The notes: generated by a model from the letters alone, not told the origin. DNA of 64,000 nt from Bacteroidales bacterium UBA4360 (GCA_002393945.1 DGSO01000020.1:65159-129158), one strand, 5' to 3'. Counted from the first letter of the stretch, positions 1 through 8,796 are shown. Translations and numbers: made by a program.

Positions 1-746
1 CTTACCGCCACCTGCCAGTCTGACGACATTCCTATGGACAGTTCACGTATATGCGGATTCACAGCCTGAATCCTCTTGAACAGCCTCTCAATCCTTGCAA
101 AATCCCTCTCCACCACATCCATGTCATCAGTATTGGTAGCCATGCCCATGATACCAATGATATTGACGTTCGGCAAAGAGGAAGACTGTGCTTCTGAAAA
201 CCTCGGACCTTCGGTCCTCGTCCCTCCCATTGCCGTCAGGGCCTGTGTGAAAGCAAGCTTTCCCCCATTCCCTGCCGCCAACGGGCCCCTCCCACTCATG
301 TGCCGTGGGCGGCAACAGTTTTCTGAAGCACAGTCTTCCTCTTTGCCGATCAACGAAACAATCTCCTCTTCCGTGAATCCTTGTTTGGTTTCTTCTGCAC
401 CAAGGTGAAGTTCAAGAAGGACGTTGATGACCTTGCCATTCTGAGCACCCCAGTTATTGATCGCTTCCAGGAGATGGAAGGAATCTACGGACTGGACAAG
501 GGAGACATAAGGGAGAACAAGTTTGAGCTTATTGGTCTGGAGATGGCCGATGAAGTGCCATTCTATGTCTGCGGGAAGCTGCGGAACCTTGGCTGCAAGC
601 TCCTGGGGGCGGCTTTCGGCAAAAATGCGCTGGCCGGCATCATAAGCCTCCTGCAGCCTTTCTGCAGGATGGAACTTGGATACTGCAACGAGGGCCACCC
701 CCTGGGGGATGGCCGCTCTGAGATTATTCAAGGCTTCAGCTATCAT
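1..746 (-). CDS. yggS: YggS-family pyridoxal-phosphate homeostasis protein, partial, with in-frame insertion
   Basis: The C-terminus is cut by the window edge; about 248 codons are visible. The gene starts at the ATG that overlaps the yidC stop by one base (TAATG). Family hallmarks are AVSKFHP near residue 22 (PLP-lysine), WHFIGHLQTNK near residue 63, GIMGMATNTDD, and LSIGMSSDWQVAV just before the edge. YggS proteins bind PLP on a racemase-like barrel and buffer vitamin B6 and amino-acid pools in the cytosol; no catalytic reaction is established. Between ...EEEIVSLI and LPNVNIIGIMGMAT the protein carries about 57 extra residues rich in Gly, Arg and Ser, where homologues have only a short loop. 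That segment is a palindrome-ended DNA insertion (172-347) with no stop codon. Whether the protein still folds cannot be judged from sequence. Confidence 0.88.
   Translation of the reverse strand, partial: MIAEALNNLRAAIPQGVALVAVSKFHPAERLQEAYDAGQRIFAESRPQELAAKVPQLPADIEWHFIGHLQTNKLKLVLPYVSLVQSVDSFHLLEAINNWGAQNGKVINVLLELHLGAEETKQGFTEEEIVSLIGKEEDCASENCCRPRHMSGRGPLAAGNGGKLAFTQALTAMGGTRTEGPRFSEAQSSSLPNVNIIGIMGMATNTDDMDVVERDFARIERLFKRIQAVNPHIRELSIGMSSDWQVAV
172..347. repeat. 176-bp palindrome-ended insertion element inside yggS
   Basis: Positions 172-201 and 318-347 are inverted copies of one 30-base sequence with a single mismatch. Each begins GGCAAAGAGGAAGACTGTGC when read inward from its own end. 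The 116 bp between them are GC-rich and contain smaller hairpins (for example GGACC/GGTCC at 206-216 and TGCCG/CGGCA around 301-315). The element is translated in frame as part of YggS and interrupts an otherwise well conserved region. It contains no transposase. It resembles a MITE or an in-frame palindromic element such as the Rickettsia RPEs; this comparison is inference, and no second copy was found in the window. Confidence 0.8.
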
Positions 747-2608
747 TACTTACGTCCTTTCTGCTGCTGTTTCTGCATTTCACGCTGCATCTTCTGGGCT
801 TCTTCAAGCCTCTGCTGCCACTTGCTCTTAGGTGCAGGCTTGTTCTCTGCAGCCTTGAGCTTGGCGATAACCTTTTCGGGCTTTACGATCCACTTGCGGA
901 TTACCCATGTCTCTACCATCGTAATGAGGTTGGACAGCAGGTAGTAGTAGCTGAGACCGGAAGAAAGGTTGTTACAGACGAAGAACATCATGACAGGCAT
1001 CATGTAGAGGCTCATCGCACGCATCATCTTGGCGTTGGGATCATCTCCTGTATTCTGGCCCTGCATGGTAATCTTGCTGTAGAAGAACATGGATGCAGCC
1101 ATGAGAAGGGCGAAGAGAGAGATATGGTCCATGCCCAGGATGCTGGTTCCCCAGTGAATCACATCGTCATACGCAGAAAGGTCTTCTGCCCAGAGGAAGG
1201 GTTCCTGACGGAGCTCGATGGATGCCGGGAAGAAACGGAACATGGCCCAGAGGATAGGCAGCTGGAGGAGCATCGGGAGACAGCCTCCCATCATGTTCAC
1301 TCCGGCCTTCCTGTACAGTTCCATGGTCTCCTGCTGCTTCTTCATGGCATCTTCCTGCTTGGGATACTTGGCGTTGATCTTGTCGATGTACGGCTTCAGC
1401 GCCTGCATCTGTGCCGATGAAGAATAACTCTTGTATGCGAACGGAAGCACGACAATCTTGATGAAGATCGTCATTATGAGGATGATGATGCCGAAGTTCG
1501 AAATAAAGCGGCTGAGCCAGTCGAACAGGGGTATGATCACGTATTTCGTGAATACGCCGATAATCTTACCGCCCAGAGGAATCACCTTCTCATACGCATG
1601 ATCATAAGCCTTCAGGCCCTTGTAGTTGTTGGGGCCGAAGTAGAATTCGAAGTTGGCGGTACCGTCGCCTCCTGTCAGTTTAAGGTCTGCCTGCATCTGA
1701 GCGCTGCAGTTCATAAGGTCATGGCTGGGGCTGTCCTTGGGAACGAAATCGATGGCGAACTCGCCGTAGGAGAAGTTTTCTGGAGCACGCATGATGGCGC
1801 TGAAGAACTGCTGCTGGAAAGCGAACCACTCGATATTGTTGTTGAAACGCTTGGAACCCTTGCGGCCGTTGCCGATGTTCTCGGGCTTCTTGTCGTCCGG
1901 GAAGTAATAGTTAAGGCGGGAGTACTGAGTCTCGTTCTTGTAGCCCTTTTCAAGGCGGGCGATTGTAGCTTCGAAATCCACGGAAATGCTCCTGGAGCGG
2001 CTGGGATCAAGGTTCATGCCCACGAATGAAAGAGCCTCATTCATGGAGTAGGAGTCCTTGAGGAGCGTATATTTCTGCTCGATGTAACCGCCGCCTACAG
2101 GAAGGCGCATGACCACTGTCGAATCCGAAGAGGCCTCAGGAATATACTGGAAGGTGAACTTCCTGGTGTCGATAGCCGTAGGGGCATAAACCGTAAAACC
2201 AAGGCTGGTCTTCTCCGGCTGAAGGAGAACAAGGTCTTCCTTGCTGTAGGTTGTATAGTCCTTGACCTTTACTGAATACGGCTGTGCGCCGCGGGTAGTA
2301 AAGGTAACCTGAAGCTTTTCATTTTCCAGAGTTACCAGCTGAGACTCGGCTGCTGCAGCCTTGTTCAGAAGGGAATCGGAATAGACAGGAGCAGCTTGCG
2401 CGGACGGAACTGCAGCTTCGGCAAGTTCGGGATGTTCGGCCCTGTAGGCGCTGTCAATAAGCCATTGTGCATGTTCTTCTGCCCGTTTTGCCGAGTCAAG
2501 CTGAGCCTGGATTGCCTGCTGTTTCTGGACCTGGCGGCTCTGGTAGCCCATGAAGCCGAACAGGATGAGTGCTATAAGTACAAATCCGATAATTGAATTC
2601 TTATCCAT
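746..2608 (-). CDS. yidC: Membrane protein insertase YidC
   Basis: A 620-residue protein of normal length for Gram-negative YidC. It inserts and folds inner-membrane proteins, alone or with SecYEG. An N-terminal transmembrane segment (about 5-20, FVLIALILFGFMG) is followed by a large periplasmic domain. The conserved YidC/Oxa1 insertase core lies at about 360-575 and includes the cytoplasmic hairpin with KINAKYPKQEDAMKKQQ and the LPMLLQLPILWAMF segment. The tail is very basic and Gln/Lys-rich (MQREMQKQQQKGRK), as in YidC forms that touch ribosomes. The stop overlaps the yggS start, and DUF349 lies 6 bp upstream, so the three genes are probably one transcript. Confidence 0.97.
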   Translation of the reverse strand: MDKNSIIGFVLIALILFGFMGYQSRQVQKQQAIQAQLDSAKRAEEHAQWLIDSAYRAEHPELAEAAVPSAQAAPVYSDSLLNKAAAAESQLVTLENEKLQVTFTTRGAQPYSVKVKDYTTYSKEDLVLLQPEKTSLGFTVYAPTAIDTRKFTFQYIPEASSDSTVVMRLPVGGGYIEQKYTLLKDSYSMNEALSFVGMNLDPSRSRSISVDFEATIARLEKGYKNETQYSRLNYYFPDDKKPENIGNGRKGSKRFNNNIEWFAFQQQFFSAIMRAPENFSYGEFAIDFVPKDSPSHDLMNCSAQMQADLKLTGGDGTANFEFYFGPNNYKGLKAYDHAYEKVIPLGGKIIGVFTKYVIIPLFDWLSRFISNFGIIILIMTIFIKIVVLPFAYKSYSSSAQMQALKPYIDKINAKYPKQEDAMKKQQETMELYRKAGVNMMGGCLPMLLQLPILWAMFRFFPASIELRQEPFLWAEDLSAYDDVIHWGTSILGMDHISLFALLMAASMFFYSKITMQGQNTGDDPNAKMMRAMSLYMMPVMMFFVCNNLSSGLSYYYLLSNLITMVETWVIRKWIVKPEKVIAKLKAAENKPAPKSKWQQRLEEAQKMQREMQKQQQKGRK

Positions 2609-2614
2609 CTTCTC

Positions 2615-4390
2615 TTATTCCTCCTTGGTTTCAAGATCGCGGATTTTCACCTTAAGGGCATCAAGGCGCTCCTTGGCCGCGTCAATCTTTTCCTGCATCT
2701 GCGCTTTGAGCTTTTCCGCACCCTTGGAGAGCGAGAAGAAGCCGATATTGTTCTCGTAAGTCTGGATTTCCTGCTGGAGGGCGTTGAACTGCTCCTTGAG
2801 CTTGTCCTTCTCCGTCATTGGCTTGCCGGAAGGTCTCTGGGAACCACCCTGACGGCGCTGTCCCCTGCCGCCGAAGCCGGGGAACTTTTCTGCCATGGCC
2901 TCACGGTATGCGGCGTTGACAGCGTCTTTCTCCTTGAAAGGAACAAAGCCTATTTCGTTCCACTTCTTGGCAAATTCAGCGGCTGCGCTCTCATCTCCTT
3001 CAAATGCCTTGATTTCCTCAATGAGCGCCTGCTTTGCGGCAAGGTTTGCCGAAAGGTTGCCCTGGCCGGCCGGACGGTTGTCCCTGGCTGTAAAGAATTC
3101 ATCGCAGGCGGCACGGAAGCGTTTCCATATCTGCTCGGACTTCTTGCGGGGAACAGCTCCGATCTCCTTCCACTGCTTCTGCAGTTCGATGAGACGGTCT
3201 GTGGTGGCCTTCCAGTCCGTGCTGGTCTTGAGGGATTCGGCCTCTTCGATGATGGCCATCTTCTTCTCAAGGTTTGCATTCATGCTGTCCTTGAATTCGG
3301 TCAGGGATGCCCTCTTTCTTTCAAAGAACTTGTCGCATGCCGCGCGGAAGCGGTCGTATATTTTCTGATTGTCCTTGCGGGTGGCAAAGCCGATAGTCTT
3401 CCACTTTGCCTGGATATCTTCTATTTCCTTGCTCAGCGTGTTCCACTGGGTCGAAGAAGTGATTCCCTTTTCGGCAATGGCTTCGACCTGCTCGCAAAGG
3501 GCGGTCTTGGCTTCGAGGTTCTTCACCTGCTGCTCCTTGAGGCCTTCAAAATGGGCCTGGTAGCGCTTGTTGATAACCGAAGTCGCGGCACGGAAGCGCT
3601 CCCAGATTTCGTCGCGGTACTCCTTGGCAACGGGGCCGAGATCCTTCCACTGCTCATGGAGTTTCTGAAGTTCCTTGAAGGCTTCCACAACGTTCTCGTT
3701 CTCTGCGAGGGCTTCGGCCTGTTCGCAGAAAGCGGTCTTGGCCTCGAGGTTCTTCTTGAAGTCAAGGTCGCGGAGTTCGCGGTTGATGTCTACGAGGTCG
3801 TAGAACTTGGTGATATGGAGCTGGTAGGTATCGTTGATGTCGCGGAAATTCTGCTGCGGAACGGGGCCCACCTCCCTCCAGCGGTTCTGGATGTCCCTGA
3901 ACTTGGGGAAGGCATCCTTCATGTCGCCGGGGTCCTCGACAAGGGCCTTCAGCTCTTCGATTATGGCCTGCTTGGTTGCAAGATTCTCCTCGCGGAGGGC
4001 GTCCTGCTGCTTATTGTATTCGGCACGTTCTTTCTTATACTCGACATAGAGGGACTTGAAGCCGGCCTCGATGGCGGCAAAGGGGCTCAGGGAACGGCTC
4101 TGCAGGGGGACGGTGCTCTCTACCTCCAAGGTATTCTCATCGGGCTCCTCCACGGTATCCTCCTCGCCGGCGTCGGCCTTTTCCTTGGAGAGACGCTTGT
4201 AGAAGGCCGATTTGATAGCCTCCGCCTCTTTTGACCTTTTCATGCGGTCCTCGCTGTCCTTGAGGGACTGGAAAAGCTCTGTGAGCTCTGCAAGATTCTT
4301 GTCTGCATAGTTCACGGCCGTCTCTTTTACCTCCTGTACTACATCTGCGGTTTCTGCAGGGATAACCTCAGGCTTGATTTCTTCACTCAT
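2615..4390 (-). CDS. DUF349 repeat protein
   Basis: A 591-residue, highly charged, mostly helical protein of unknown function. After an acidic N-terminal region (about 1-90) it carries at least five tandem DUF349 units of about 75 residues, each with a core like W-K-x-I-G-x-V-P-R-K ... W-x-R-F-R-A-A-x-D-x-F-F. The C-terminus has a basic Gly/Arg stretch (GFGGRGQRRQGG) followed by a coiled coil. No signal peptide is seen, so it is probably cytosolic. DUF349 proteins next to yidC are familiar in Bacteroidota. The basic Gly-rich patch might contact nucleic acid, which is a guess from composition only. Confidence 0.9.
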   Translation of the reverse strand: MSEEIKPEVIPAETADVVQEVKETAVNYADKNLAELTELFQSLKDSEDRMKRSKEAEAIKSAFYKRLSKEKADAGEEDTVEEPDENTLEVESTVPLQSRSLSPFAAIEAGFKSLYVEYKKERAEYNKQQDALREENLATKQAIIEELKALVEDPGDMKDAFPKFRDIQNRWREVGPVPQQNFRDINDTYQLHITKFYDLVDINRELRDLDFKKNLEAKTAFCEQAEALAENENVVEAFKELQKLHEQWKDLGPVAKEYRDEIWERFRAATSVINKRYQAHFEGLKEQQVKNLEAKTALCEQVEAIAEKGITSSTQWNTLSKEIEDIQAKWKTIGFATRKDNQKIYDRFRAACDKFFERKRASLTEFKDSMNANLEKKMAIIEEAESLKTSTDWKATTDRLIELQKQWKEIGAVPRKKSEQIWKRFRAACDEFFTARDNRPAGQGNLSANLAAKQALIEEIKAFEGDESAAAEFAKKWNEIGFVPFKEKDAVNAAYREAMAEKFPGFGGRGQRRQGGSQRPSGKPMTEKDKLKEQFNALQQEIQTYENNIGFFSLSKGAEKLKAQMQEKIDAAKERLDALKVKIRDLETKEE

Positions 4391-4450
4391 AACTTATAGT
4401 TTATAAAGGTTTGTCAATTCTATATAGCTTACAAATATAAGAATTATTAC

Positions 4451-4459
4451 TATTTTTGC
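4451..4459 (+). promoter_or_regulatory. Candidate -7 box of trmD
   Basis: TATTTTTGC matches the Bacteroidota TAnnTTTG consensus and lies 21 bp upstream of the trmD ATG. No good TTTG-like -33 box is visible at the usual spacing, so the call is tentative. Confidence 0.45.
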
Positions 4460-4480
4460 AAAACAAAACAAGACCCAAGC

Positions 4481-5155
4481 ATGCGCATAGATATTCTCTC
4501 CGTAGTACCCGAACTTCTTGACTCTCCCCTCAGCCATTCAATACCCGGCCGCGCCGTAAAGAAAGGGCTTGTGGAAATACATGTCCACAACCTCAGGAAA
4601 TACGGCCTTGGGCCGCGCCAGACAGTAGATGACTACTCCTACGGCGGTGACGCCGGAATGGTAATGATGGTGGAACCCGTTTTCAGGTACATAGAGGAGC
4701 TCACGGCAGAACGCCATTACGATGAAATCATCTATATGGCTCCTGACGGTGAAATCCTTAATCAGGGAATCGCCAACGAACTTTCCCTGAAGGAGAACAT
4801 CATAATCCTCTGCGGCCATTACAAAGGAATTGACGAGCGCATCCGCGAACATCTTATAACCCGCGAAATCTCCGTCGGAGACTTCGTGGTCTCCGGAGGC
4901 GAAATTCCCGCCGCCCTTCTTGCCGACAGCATCATCCGCCTCATCCCGGGAGTCCTCACCGATGAGACATCTGCCCTGTCCGACTCATTCCAGGACGGGC
5001 TTGTCTCCCCTCCGGTCTATACGCGTCCGGCATCTTTCAACGGATGGGACGTACCTGAAGTCCTGCTGAGCGGGAACCCGAAACTGATACGAGCCTGGCA
5101 GGACGAAAAGGCCGTAGAACGCACCCGTGAACGCCGTCCGGAGCTTCTGAAATAG
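4481..5155 (+). CDS. trmD: tRNA (guanine-N1-)-methyltransferase TrmD
   Basis: A 224-residue SPOUT-class enzyme that methylates G37 at N1 in tRNAs reading CNN codons and prevents +1 frameshifting. It begins MRIDILSVVPELL, close to the usual TrmD start. The trefoil-knot cofactor site is visible in ILCGHYKGIDERI (about 108-120) and ISVGDFVVSGGE (about 130-141), with PxxL (IPGVL) after it. The gene stands alone: it is divergent from DUF349, is preceded by a possible TATTTTTGC -7 box at 4451-4459, and ends in a strong hairpin terminator. Confidence 0.97.
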   Translation: MRIDILSVVPELLDSPLSHSIPGRAVKKGLVEIHVHNLRKYGLGPRQTVDDYSYGGDAGMVMMVEPVFRYIEELTAERHYDEIIYMAPDGEILNQGIANELSLKENIIILCGHYKGIDERIREHLITREISVGDFVVSGGEIPAALLADSIIRLIPGVLTDETSALSDSFQDGLVSPPVYTRPASFNGWDVPEVLLSGNPKLIRAWQDEKAVERTRERRPELLK

Positions 5156-5174
5156 TTTTTATAATTTACACAGA

Positions 5175-5205
5175 AAAACAGCCCGCAATCGCTGCGGGCT
5201 GTTTT
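5175..5205 (+). terminator. Intrinsic terminator after trmD
   Basis: A perfect 13-bp stem (AAAACAGCCCGCA with TGCGGGCTGTTTT) closes a 5-base loop (ATCGC) 20 bp after the trmD stop. The 3' strand ends in TTTT. The A/T ends make it usable in both directions. The remaining bases to 5345 are AT-rich, hold a 7-bp inverted pair (GCGTTTC near 5262 and GAAACGC near 5302), and show no gene. Confidence 0.85.
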
Positions 5206-5345
5206 CTGGTTAGTTAGTAGTGTATTCTTAACTTAAGAAGGTTAATTTGTTGGTTAGAAGAAGCGTTTCATTTTCTGATGCAAATATATGAATACTTTTT
5301 CGAAACGCAAAATTTTTCTAACTTTTCCTTCATTAATAAAAATTT

Positions 5346-7547
5346 TTAAAAATTGAGCGCCAACTTCACCGTCCAGTTGCGTGGAGCCTGAGGATAAACG
5401 CCGATTCCGGAAGAGACCGTATCCGTAGCCGGATCGTAGCTCTCCCATCTCCACCCGGAGGCATAGTAAAGGTTATTGAGGAGATTGTTCACATACGCAG
5501 AAACTACAAGGGACGAGCGGCCGATGAAAGATACGGTGCGCTGCACCATCAGGTTCATCACCCCATAGGCCGGAACGGTCATTTCCTCACGCATGGAATT
5601 GTCGAGGTACTGTTTTCCCACATATTTGTAATCGGCCGTGACTAGCCATTTCCTGGAAGGTGATGCTGAAAGACGTACCATTCCCACCGTGGAAGGAGAC
5701 ATAAGCATGGTGGTCTTCCCGTAATGGACAGCGTGAGTCGCTGAGTAATCCTCATACGGGACATAGGAGGTATAATCGGCAATCTCGTTGACTGATAGCG
5801 TAAGGTTGCCGTCGGCACGGAGCCAGCGGCTCATCTGCCAGGCGCCGGCAAGTTCAACTCCCCTTCTCCAGGCGCGGGGGACGTTCTCCTTGATGGCATA
5901 TCCCGAAGACGAGAGCTTTCCCGTTTCAAGCAGCATGTCCGTATACTCCATCAGGTATACGTTTGCCGATGCAGAGAGCCTCCTGCCCCCGAACTGCCAG
6001 CCCAGTTCGATGTCGGTCATCTTTTCGGGGACTATATCGGCCCCGTCACCTTTGACGTTCTCCTTGATGTCTCCCCTGCCGGGCTCGCGGTTGCCGAGGG
6101 CGACGGACGCAAAGAAACTGTGCCGGCCGAAGAGCGCCTTGACGCCTGCCCTGGGGTTGAAGAAATCCCACTTCCTGTGATAATCGAGCATATCGGCAGG
6201 GTTTGAGCCGTATTCGATGAAATCGTCGTCCCGGCCGTCAAGATCGTAGCCGATGGTTCTGTATTGGAGGTCGGCATAGGCGGTGAGCCATGCGAAGGGA
6301 TGGTATTCCGCCCTTGCAAAAACGTTGGCTTCCTTTTTCCAACCAGTGTTTCCGTACCAGTCCACATCCCCGTAATTGTAGGACGAGCCAAGCTGTTTTG
6401 TCCAAAGGAGTTCTCCCCAGTGGCCTCCCCTGTATTTGGAGAAGTTCACGCCCGCAGTGAGATCTAGCCCGCGCGTGCTGTAGCGGAGATTCGAATTCAG
6501 GACCCACAGGTCGTTGTCCATCATCTTGCGGTAAGTCATGTCGGAACGGGCGGGCGTTCCTTCCGGGAGGTCCGTAAAGCCGTAATTCTTCAGTTTCTTA
6601 TTGCTTTTATAATACTCGTCGTAGCCTTCTCCATTGGTATAATTGAGAGTGGTGCTCCAAGCGAGGTTCGGCCTCAGGGCACGCGTGTAATTGCCCTGGA
6701 AATGGTTCTGGACGTAATTGTCTGTCTGGTTGGGATAATAATACACATTCCCCAAATCATCGTAATACTCTCCGGCACCGTTATATGTCCTGTCCTTCTT
6801 GTACTGCTCTATGTCTATGCCGTCCCAGGTGATTCCGCTACGCTGTTTTCCCCTCAGATAAGTAAAACGGAGGGACTGCCCGCGTCCAAGCCAGCCCAGC
6901 ATGAAAAATGCCGAATTCGACTGCACGAATGCATTCCGGATATAACCGTCAGTGGTTCCCTTTGCATACGCCGCGCTTGCATACAGCCCGTGCCTGCTAA
7001 TTCCGGTCGAACCCGAATGCGTGACCATCTGCGTATCGTATGAGCCCCAGCTGTGTTCCGTCCTGCCCCAGCCATTAGGCGTTGCAAATGCGGTGTTCAT
7101 ATTGATGCTGGCGCCGAAGGCACCCGCGCCGTTTGCGCTTGTGCCAAGGCCTCTCTGGACCTGTACGCCGGAAATCAGCGCCGTCAGCGCCGGAATATTA
7201 ACCCAGAAGACTTCCTGGGACTCGGCGTCATTCAGGGTGATTCCGTTGAGAGTGACGTTAATCTGGGAGCCTTTGCTGCCGCGGATAGTCATTGCAGAAT
7301 TGCCGAGACCGGTACCGCCTTCATTGTAAGTAACCACGGAAGGCAGCAGGTTAAGCGTCATCGGAATTGAATTGGATGGATTCTGGGACTCGAGCTGAGC
7401 CTTGCCCATTTCGGAAAAAGTGACAGGAGTGTTCTTTCCTGCACGGGATGCAGATACAACAACGGAGTCCAGGCGTTCAACCTTCTCCTGTGCCGATGCA
7501 ACGGCACACACGGCAGCCAGAACTGCCACAAAGCATAGTTTTTTCAT
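5346..7547 (-). CDS. TonB-dependent receptor, probable thiamine uptake (OMPthi-like)
   Basis: A 733-residue outer-membrane receptor. Residues 1-19 are a signal peptide (LAAVCAVASA, then Q). The plug domain spans about 30-150 (SNSIPMTLNLLPSVV, TIRGSKGSQINVTLNGI, VQVQRGLG), followed by a 22-strand-type barrel ending in the aromatic VKLALNF. It lacks the N-terminal carboxypeptidase-like domain of SusC proteins and so resembles small-ligand receptors such as BtuB. A TPP aptamer sits directly on its start codon. Bacteroidota use TPP-controlled TonB receptors to import thiamine, so the substrate is inferred from regulation. The glutaminyl cyclase gene lies just upstream on the same strand. Confidence 0.88.
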   Translation of the reverse strand: MKKLCFVAVLAAVCAVASAQEKVERLDSVVVSASRAGKNTPVTFSEMGKAQLESQNPSNSIPMTLNLLPSVVTYNEGGTGLGNSAMTIRGSKGSQINVTLNGITLNDAESQEVFWVNIPALTALISGVQVQRGLGTSANGAGAFGASINMNTAFATPNGWGRTEHSWGSYDTQMVTHSGSTGISRHGLYASAAYAKGTTDGYIRNAFVQSNSAFFMLGWLGRGQSLRFTYLRGKQRSGITWDGIDIEQYKKDRTYNGAGEYYDDLGNVYYYPNQTDNYVQNHFQGNYTRALRPNLAWSTTLNYTNGEGYDEYYKSNKKLKNYGFTDLPEGTPARSDMTYRKMMDNDLWVLNSNLRYSTRGLDLTAGVNFSKYRGGHWGELLWTKQLGSSYNYGDVDWYGNTGWKKEANVFARAEYHPFAWLTAYADLQYRTIGYDLDGRDDDFIEYGSNPADMLDYHRKWDFFNPRAGVKALFGRHSFFASVALGNREPGRGDIKENVKGDGADIVPEKMTDIELGWQFGGRRLSASANVYLMEYTDMLLETGKLSSSGYAIKENVPRAWRRGVELAGAWQMSRWLRADGNLTLSVNEIADYTSYVPYEDYSATHAVHYGKTTMLMSPSTVGMVRLSASPSRKWLVTADYKYVGKQYLDNSMREEMTVPAYGVMNLMVQRTVSFIGRSSLVVSAYVNNLLNNLYYASGWRWESYDPATDTVSSGIGVYPQAPRNWTVKLALNF

Positions 7548-7550
7548 AAA

Positions 7551-7620
7551 TCCTTACGGCGGTATCAACCGCATCAAGTTCAAAGGGTGTAATCTCAATC
7601 GGGAGTTTCCCGATACCCCT
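7551..7620 (-). promoter_or_regulatory. TPP (thi-box) riboswitch aptamer
   Basis: Read on the minus strand the segment shows the thi-box signatures in order: GGGGTAT, a short GGGA/TCCC P3 stem (P3a lacking), TGAGAT, ACACCC, GAACTTGAT, GCGG-TTGATACCGC and CGTAAGGA. It runs from 7 bases after the cyclase stop to 3 bases before the receptor ATG, so no separate expression platform exists. The terminal AAGGA also serves as the ribosome-binding site. Weak P1 pairing (7620-7624 with 7546-7550) could include the first two bases of the start codon. Ligand binding would therefore block translation initiation directly. Regulation by TPP is established for this aptamer class; the mechanism here is inferred. 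Confidence 0.93.
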
Positions 7621-7627
7621 ATATAAT

Positions 7628-8380
7628 TTATTTTTTCAATTCAATCCTATACATCCGCGGCCAGTTCTTGCCCGTCAGGTAGACATGGCCCTCCGAATCC
7701 ACGGCTATGCCGTTAAGCACATCTGTATCCTTGGTCCTGAGACTCGCGGGCAGAAGTCCCCTGCAGTCTACCGTTGCCTCCACCTTGCCGTTTGAGGGAT
7801 TGATGATGGCAATCATGTCTGACGTATAGACATTGGCCCAGATCTTCCCGTCTATCCATTCCAGTTCGTTAAGGTACTGAAGGCTTCTGTCACGGAGTGT
7901 CACGCGAAGACGCTTCTGAACCTTGAGGTTGCTGTCAAGGAAATAGAGCGTAGAGGTGCCGTCGCTTGCGATGAGCTGTTTTCCGTCGGTGGTGAGTCCC
8001 CATCCTTCACGCGGATATGCCAGCGTAGCCTTGTAGGTGAGCGTTTTCGCATCGTACCTGAAGGCCAGCTTGTTTGTCCAGGTGAGGACATAAAGGTCAT
8101 CGCCAAGGATCACGGAGCCCTCACCGAAATACTTCGATGACAGCTTCTTGATTGCCGTCACTTCCCCGGTCTCAAGGTCCACGGTACGGATTGAACTCTC
8201 TCCCCACTGCCCGGTGGTCTCGTACAGCACCCCGTCATGGAAGAACAGCCCCTGCGTGTAAGCATGGACATCGTGAGGGTACTCTGCCGTCACCTTTACC
8301 TTATACTCCTTCACCTGCGCACTTGAACAGGCGGAAATCAGGAGCCCGGCAACCAGGCCTATTATGCTGTTGATTCTCAT
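7628..8380 (-). CDS. Glutaminyl-peptide cyclotransferase (lipoprotein)
   Basis: A 250-residue protein of the plant-type glutamine cyclotransferase family (beta-propeller), which converts N-terminal Gln to pyroglutamate. The signal sequence MRINSIIGLVAGLLISACSS contains a lipobox (ISAC), so the protein is probably a periplasm-facing lipoprotein. Typical motifs are AYTQGLFF, YETTGQWGESSIR, GWGLTTDGKQLIASDGT, LNELEWIDGKIWANVY and LNGIAVDSEGHVYLTGKNWPRMY. Bacteroidota export many proteins that expose an N-terminal Gln after signal cleavage, the receptor next door among them (cleavage before Q20). That gives a plausible, inferred reason for the enzyme. Confidence 0.92.
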   Translation of the reverse strand: MRINSIIGLVAGLLISACSSAQVKEYKVKVTAEYPHDVHAYTQGLFFHDGVLYETTGQWGESSIRTVDLETGEVTAIKKLSSKYFGEGSVILGDDLYVLTWTNKLAFRYDAKTLTYKATLAYPREGWGLTTDGKQLIASDGTSTLYFLDSNLKVQKRLRVTLRDRSLQYLNELEWIDGKIWANVYTSDMIAIINPSNGKVEATVDCRGLLPASLRTKDTDVLNGIAVDSEGHVYLTGKNWPRMYRIELKK

Positions 8381-8413
8381 AAGCGGTCACAAATTTAGCA
8401 AACTTTGGGACTA

Positions 8414-8446
8414 TTTGCAAAATCGGTGCGGTTTAAGTAACTTTGC
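8414..8446 (+). promoter_or_regulatory. Promoter of rnpB
   Basis: TTTG at 8414-8417 and TAACTTTGC at 8438-8446 are separated by 20 bp, a textbook Bacteroidota promoter. Transcription should start near 8451, just before the RNase P P1 stem. Confidence 0.85.
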
Positions 8447-8452
8447 CACGCT

Positions 8453-8770
8453 AAAAAAGGCAGGACGATCTGTCGCGGCGCTTCGGCGCTGAGGAAAGTC
8501 CGCACAGGAAAGGGCGCCCGTCTGCGGAAAGCGCAGCAGGGAGTAATCTTTGGCACGCGATAACAGAAAACAACCGCCGCAAGGCAAGGGTGAAAACGCG
8601 GGGTAAGAGCCCACGACTATGCATGGCGACATGCAAAGGGTATCGCACACGGGCCTGCAAGACCAAATATACCGGCAGATTAAGGGCTGCCCGCTCTTTG
8701 CCGGGGGGTAGGTTGCGAAGATAAATGACAGATTCAAAAACAGAAAGCGGCTTACGGCCCTGCCTTTTTT
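8453..8770 (+). ncRNA. rnpB: RNase P RNA (class A) with overlapping terminator
   Basis: The catalytic RNA that trims tRNA 5' leaders. Conserved CR-I/P4 sequence GAGGAAAGTCCGCAC lies at about 8491-8505, GGGTAAGAGCCCACGA at about 8600, and the CR-V end GATAAATGACAG at about 8720, followed by the usual CGGCTTACGGCCC. The ends pair perfectly over 12 bp (AAAAAAGGCAGG at 8453-8464 with CCTGCCTTTTTT at 8759-8770). The P1 helix plus its T-run therefore also looks like the intrinsic terminator. Mature ends are probably a few bases inside these limits. pgi starts 26 bp downstream. Confidence 0.96.
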
Positions 8771-8796
8771 GTAAAGAAACAGTTAACTTATACAAT

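Noticed and set aside
172..347. Frameshift or pseudogene in yggS
   Set aside because: The insertion keeps the frame and has no stop; conserved YggS sequence resumes immediately on both sides.
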